From: Aquatica leii
Lineage: Eukaryota > Arthropoda > Insecta > Coleoptera > Lampyridae
Direction of reading: 5' to 3'
Length of the DNA stretch: 64,000 nucleotides
NCBI GenBank assembly: GCA_035610365.1
Contig: CM069436.1
Coordinates: 11,770,937 to 11,834,936 of the forward strand
The notes under the pieces were generated by a model. The model searched no databases, had not been told where the DNA came from, and saw only the letters and a program-made list of their open reading frames with translations. A program made the translations under genes and the position numbers. Of this stretch, positions 60,501 to 64,000 are shown piece by piece. Position 1 is the first letter of the stretch. The number at the start of each line of letters is the position of its first letter.

Positions 60501-61970
60501 CTGAACCTTTTTCAAGTCTTTTTATGGCTACTTTGTATTCTTTACCCCAAGGATCGTGGTCGATGCTACTGCATAGTTTCTACCATGCATCATTTTTGGC
60601 AGCGTAAATAGCTCAACGTAGCTTTCTCTTAAGTGTCTTGTAATGTTGGTATTTGTGAGTTACGATGCTGTTGGTCTTCGTGCTAGGTCTGGCGGAAGAT
60701 CTACTAGCGCGTTGGCATTCCTTCTCGAATCGGACTAGATCATCGTTCCACCAGTATATCCAAGTACCAAGATGATTGTTCTCTTCAAACCGGAGCATGC
60801 AGGCGTCCCAGCTCCGTTCTATGATGACTGCCATAGATTCCGGCGTTATGTCGCTGAAAGCAAGCCGTCAAACGGCTTTCTTAGTTTGTATCTGGATTGA
60901 AGTGTCAATCGCTACGGGTTCACGAGTTCTTCGTTATTTCACATGAAATGTACCTGTGATTGATTAACTATTCGACTATCTTCTCTTTGTATCCTCTGAT
61001 CATTGGGGATCTTTTGGCGCTGAAACATGTTATATCTCTTTGGAGACGTGAGAAGAAGGTGGGCGAATTGCTTACATTCATTATACTCATATCTAGTGTC
61101 GCCATGCATTCAGACATTAAACTATGGCACGTTTGTTATGTGAAAGGATTGAGGTCTTAATATCCTCGAGGAAGTGTTCGGCAAAAGATAGCAAGGCCAG
61201 AAATCTTCCTGGTTGACTGCTAATACTCTCCGCAAACTCTCATGTACATTTAGTCCTAAGGATCCACTTAGGATCGTTATCGCCGATGATTCTTCAAAGT
61301 TCATTATCAACCCAGCCTTGGTTGTGTTCGGATACCGCCACAATGTACGCGTTGTTATTCTTAACCGCGGTCAGGAGCAAATCGTGCGCTGCTTTTCTCC
61401 TGCTCACGTTAATCTGTATTATTTTAATTCTGTTCTTCTTTTGAATATGTAACCATAACTTCAGGTGGATGAGAGATTACAATTAATTTCTTCTTACTCT
61501 AATAATTTCGCGTTTTTATGGAATATTGACAAATTTAAAAATTATGCTGAAAACGAACAATTAGAATTATGTCAAAAAGTTGAAAATTTATTAAACGACG
61601 ACACTCGCAATAAACAAGACATAACTGCCGTGGAACTTATTAAAGAATTGCAATATTTACAAAAATTTGATGAAAAAGAAGAAATTTTAAACTTTAAATT
61701 ACGTAGCAATTAACCTTAGTGGATTTTTTTCTTAATACGAGCATAATACTTCGTATTTTAATAACAATGCCGGTTTCTGTTGCTACCGCAGAACAATCAA
61801 TGTCAAAACTCAATATAATAAAAAATTATTTAAGATCAACCATAGGGCAAAACCGACTAAGTAATCTTGCTATCATTTCAATAGAAACAGACCAGCTAAA
61901 AGAATTAGACATCGAAGATTTAATTAAACAATTTACAAAAATTAAAACACGGAAAGCTCAATTCACTTAG
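57555..61970 (+). pseudogene. hAT (ZMYM1-like) transposase, split by a nested LINE
   Basis: The N-terminal part (57599-57964) has a Ser-rich tract and DVALWSKKLRPKNIQELLER. After a shift come ERFWLLYSETKNSLYCFCCK (TTF-type zinc motif), then 'QHLSKHLNIHEKSKLHIENV' and QNLAFRGSSNKL. The RNase H-like core reads SILLDYTPDSSHQEQILVCI, 'GYDNIANMRGRHNGLQKK' and 'NPRAFFVPCCNRTLNLVVND'. The C-terminal dimerisation region is at 61465-61970 (MPVSVATAEQSMSKLNIIKN, then YLRSTIGQNRLSNLAII). Between 59531 and 61452 unrelated LINE DNA interrupts it. Several stops and shifts exist apart from the insertion. Confidence 0.85.
59531..61452 (-). mobile_element. R1-like LINE fragment inserted antisense in the hAT gene
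   Basis: GC content is visibly higher than in the flanks. Minus-strand reading from the right gives an endonuclease start (INVSRRKAAHDLLLTAV, then IVAVSEHNQG), the linker WIYWWNDDLVRFEKECQRAS and KYQHYKTLKRKLR (60613-60770), SIDHDPWGKEYKVAIKRLEK, 'YPPVLFATEDIIAAV', and RT block A 'LVTLDVNAFNSL'-like sequence near 59950. This is the order seen in R1-clade elements. It is truncated or deleted internally. AACTT occurs at both junctions and may be the target duplication. Confidence 0.7.
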
Positions 61971-62044
61971 CTAAAATATTATTAACAATACCTAATACCT
62001 GGATATTGTTGCATTATTAAAATAATATATTGTTTTGTTTTTAT

Positions 62045-62160
62045 TTGTCGATCAGTTTCGTCCTGTGATATATAAACGAGTATTTCTAATGTTTTAAATA
62101 TTTTTTCTGTGCTTTTATATCATATATTAAAGTTGAAACTAAAATACAAAAAATTTTCGA
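62045..62160 (+). repeat. hAT 3' UTR segment shared with 45.3 kb
   Basis: Begins TTTGTCGATCAGTTTCGTCC and keeps about 110 bases of similarity with 45303-45412, including GTGATATA and 'TTGAAACTAAAATA'. It follows the hAT stop codon by about 75 bases. Similarity to the terminal hAT sequence seen at 45560-45674 is absent here, so this end is cut off. Confidence 0.6.
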
Positions 62161-62169
62161 TAGGTTTTT

Positions 62170-62905
62170 CTAATTTTCGCGGTTAGCAAATCTAATTACC
62201 AACATGCTAAGATCTCTATAGCACCAATTTGTTTATATTAATTTATTAGTTTTGCCAGTCATTAGTATTTCGTTTCAGTCGTAAAAATTTAAAATGTGAT
62301 TTAATATTGCTTTAATTCTAAGTAGCTTTTTCAATTTATTTAGGTTTTGTTATCATTTGCTAGTTCTACGTTTTATATGAGATTAATTTTTCAATTCTTA
62401 TATTTAATTACATTATGCTTTCTTTGTATCTTAATTTAGTTTATTTGTTTCTTGTCTATCTTTTGCGAAAAATTTGCGTCATTATTTCGAATATTTGGTA
62501 AAAAATGATTGAAATGGTATACATATGCAAAAAAGTTGGTTTGAGAACGGGAATTCTGAATTAAAAAGTTTTGGTGTATTATGTATTTGTAAAATAAAAA
62601 AAAATTGTTTTGATTTGTTATATTAACGGATTTAATTGTTCGTCACATACAAATCAAGTGTTCCCGTGTTATTATGTCGTAAAAATTCAGTTTCTTACAC
62701 ATGTAAACCATGTCAATTGCAAAAAAAATGTGAGTTAACGCGAATTACGATTTTATGTATCGACAATTTCGTTTTGTGTTAATGCACATTTTGTGATTTT
62801 AATTAGAAAATTTCAAGTTACTATCGGATGTATCTTTGGCAAAACTAATACGATTAACAAGCAAATTTTGTTGTTTTTTTTTTAATTATATTAACTATTT
62901 AAATA
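62170..62905. other. T-rich DNA, nothing recognised
   Basis: No coding sequence or repeat identified. Confidence 0.3.
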
Positions 62906-62907
62906 GT

Positions 62908-63035
62908 ATATTATATATCAAGGTTGAGAAGTGCATCATTATAACCTAAGCGATAGATTATATCGCGAGACGCGAAGCGTCGAGGGATATAAATCGCGCA
63001 GGTTATAATGAACTTCTCAACCGTGTTATATATAC
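62908..63035. repeat. fold-back element: long nested hairpin
   Basis: The arms GGTTGAGAAGT (62922-62932) with ATTATAACCT and, on the other side, AGGTTATAAT with ACTTCTCAACC are near-perfect inverse copies; weaker pairing (TATATAT) extends outwards. The centre holds GACGCGAAGCGTC (62969-62981), itself a perfect 5-bp stem with a GAA loop, flanked by ATATC and GATAT. The GC-rich core contrasts with the surrounding AT-rich DNA. Confidence 0.7.
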
Positions 63036-63037
63036 AA

Positions 63038-63609
63038 TTTTTTCCACTACTAAAATTATTAAAACCTTTCTACCTGTTACTAAATCAAATTTAAAATTTA
63101 AGATATTAATTTTAAATTAAAAATCAAGTCAGTAATTCTGACAGTTGTCATTAGATTAATAGAATTAATTTTGACGTAATTCTTAATTGTGATTTACAAC
63201 ACAAAAATAAACAGATAACGTAAGTTTTTATTGCTAAAGTTGTTTAAATTGTTTAAAAACATTATTATTTTAAGCATTGATTATATCTAAAACATATTTA
63301 ACTCAATACTATTCACATTTAATTAAGCGCGAACTTCAAATAACTTACTTTTTAAAATCAAATTAATTTATTAATTGAGCGATTTGAAAACTTAAATTAG
63401 CATTAAATAAAATCTCTTGCTCTTGGTACGCAGTTTGGTAAACTTTTTTTCTTTGAAACTGTTGTAGTATTATCAGAAAATGTAAATATGTTCATTATTA
63501 ACTACTAGTTAATAATGAAATATTATTTACCTGCGCTTAAAAAAGTACAACTTCACGGCCTTCTATTATACGTAATAATGCAAGCGTATACAACTAGTAG
63601 TGGAAAAAA
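63038..63609. mobile_element. possible MITE with 15-bp perfect terminal inverted repeats
   Basis: TTTTTTCCACTACTA (63038-63052) and TAGTAGTGGAAAAAA (63595-63609) are exact inverse complements 572 bases apart end to end. The interior has no ORF. It adjoins the fold-back hairpin with two bases between, so the two may be parts of one element. Confidence 0.4.
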
Positions 63610-64000
63610 TATTTTATTTTATTTTGCCTTTGTTTTTTTTTTAATCATGTAATAACTCTTGTATTTTCTAGTTACAAATTTGTTTTGTTCTTTTTTTTTG
63701 TCAGTTTTGTCAAATCGTTAATTTAGCTAAATTAGATATTTGATTAAATTTTGTCATTTTTTGTGTTGTGTTGTTTTGAAAATTGTGTTTTTATGTAATA
63801 AATGTTTTTTTTTTGTTAACGTAACAAAGGTTTTAATCAATTCACCTGTTTGCAAATCATTTATGTTTTGTTTTTAGAATTTAGTAATTTTACACAATGA
63901 AAACTAAGTCTTAATAGTGTGTATACCGCAAAAATTGTGCTTTTGGTTAACAAAAACTAAAAGCTTTTTAAAAAAAAATTTAAAACATGCAGCTTTTCAA
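63610..64000. other. T-rich DNA at window end
   Basis: Nothing recognised. Confidence 0.3.

Overview
This window is AT-rich eukaryotic DNA, almost certainly from an arthropod and most likely an insect. I infer this from small split exons with GT-AG introns, a novel-type protein kinase C gene, and the mixture of mobile elements (Tc1/mariner, piggyBac, hAT, Penelope, copia, gypsy, R1-like LINE). There is no bacterial-style gene organisation. A beetle is plausible, but the sequence alone does not prove it.

The host genes are few. (1) A PKC-delta-like kinase lies on the minus strand. Eight exons can be joined with exact codon phase, from the second half of a C1 (phorbol-ester/DAG-binding) domain at 24362-24261, through the whole kinase domain (15507-14111), to the C-terminal tail ending at 10398. 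Its N-terminus is not identified in the window. (2) A small plus-strand gene (8580-9921, two inferred exons, 76 aa) converges on the 3' end of the kinase gene. (3) A 765-codon intact ORF on the minus strand (53939-51642) encodes a disordered, Lys/Glu/Ser-rich protein that I do not recognise. A 23-codon upstream ORF precedes it. It has the same orientation as the kinase and could be an independent gene or a far-upstream alternative exon.

Nearly everything else is transposon debris. By region: 0.5-3.0 kb, a TIR-bounded element with a broken zinc-motif ORF; 3.1-7.25 kb, copia-type LTRs and an RNase H fragment; 7.6-8.0, 12.9-13.5 and 47.7-48.3 kb, three Penelope-like fragments; 16.97-18.7 kb, a broken piggyBac transposase; 19.6 kb, a mariner scrap; 21.2-23.6 kb, an EN/RT LINE; 26.4 kb, a short MITE; 28.4-32.7 kb, a tandem segmental duplication carrying a MITE, one unit also invaded by a Harbinger-like element; 33.66-34.6 kb, a tandem duplication; 34.8-36.05 and 55.6-56.7 kb, two copies of one Tc1/mariner family; 37.25-39.7 kb, a Mutator-like element; 39.8-40.3 kb, a LINE 3' end; 40.3-40.9 kb, a candidate LTR with a full core promoter; 43.76-44.19 kb, a MITE with an 8-bp target duplication; 45.3-46.5 kb, a hAT 3' end and antisense gypsy RT; 48.3-50.2 kb, gypsy RNase H-integrase; 57.5-62.2 kb, a hAT transposase split by an antisense R1-like LINE; 62.9-63.6 kb, a fold-back hairpin and an inverted-repeat pair.

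Most coding remnants carry stops or frameshifts. The kinase introns absorb many of these insertions while the exons stay intact, which indicates a functional host gene.
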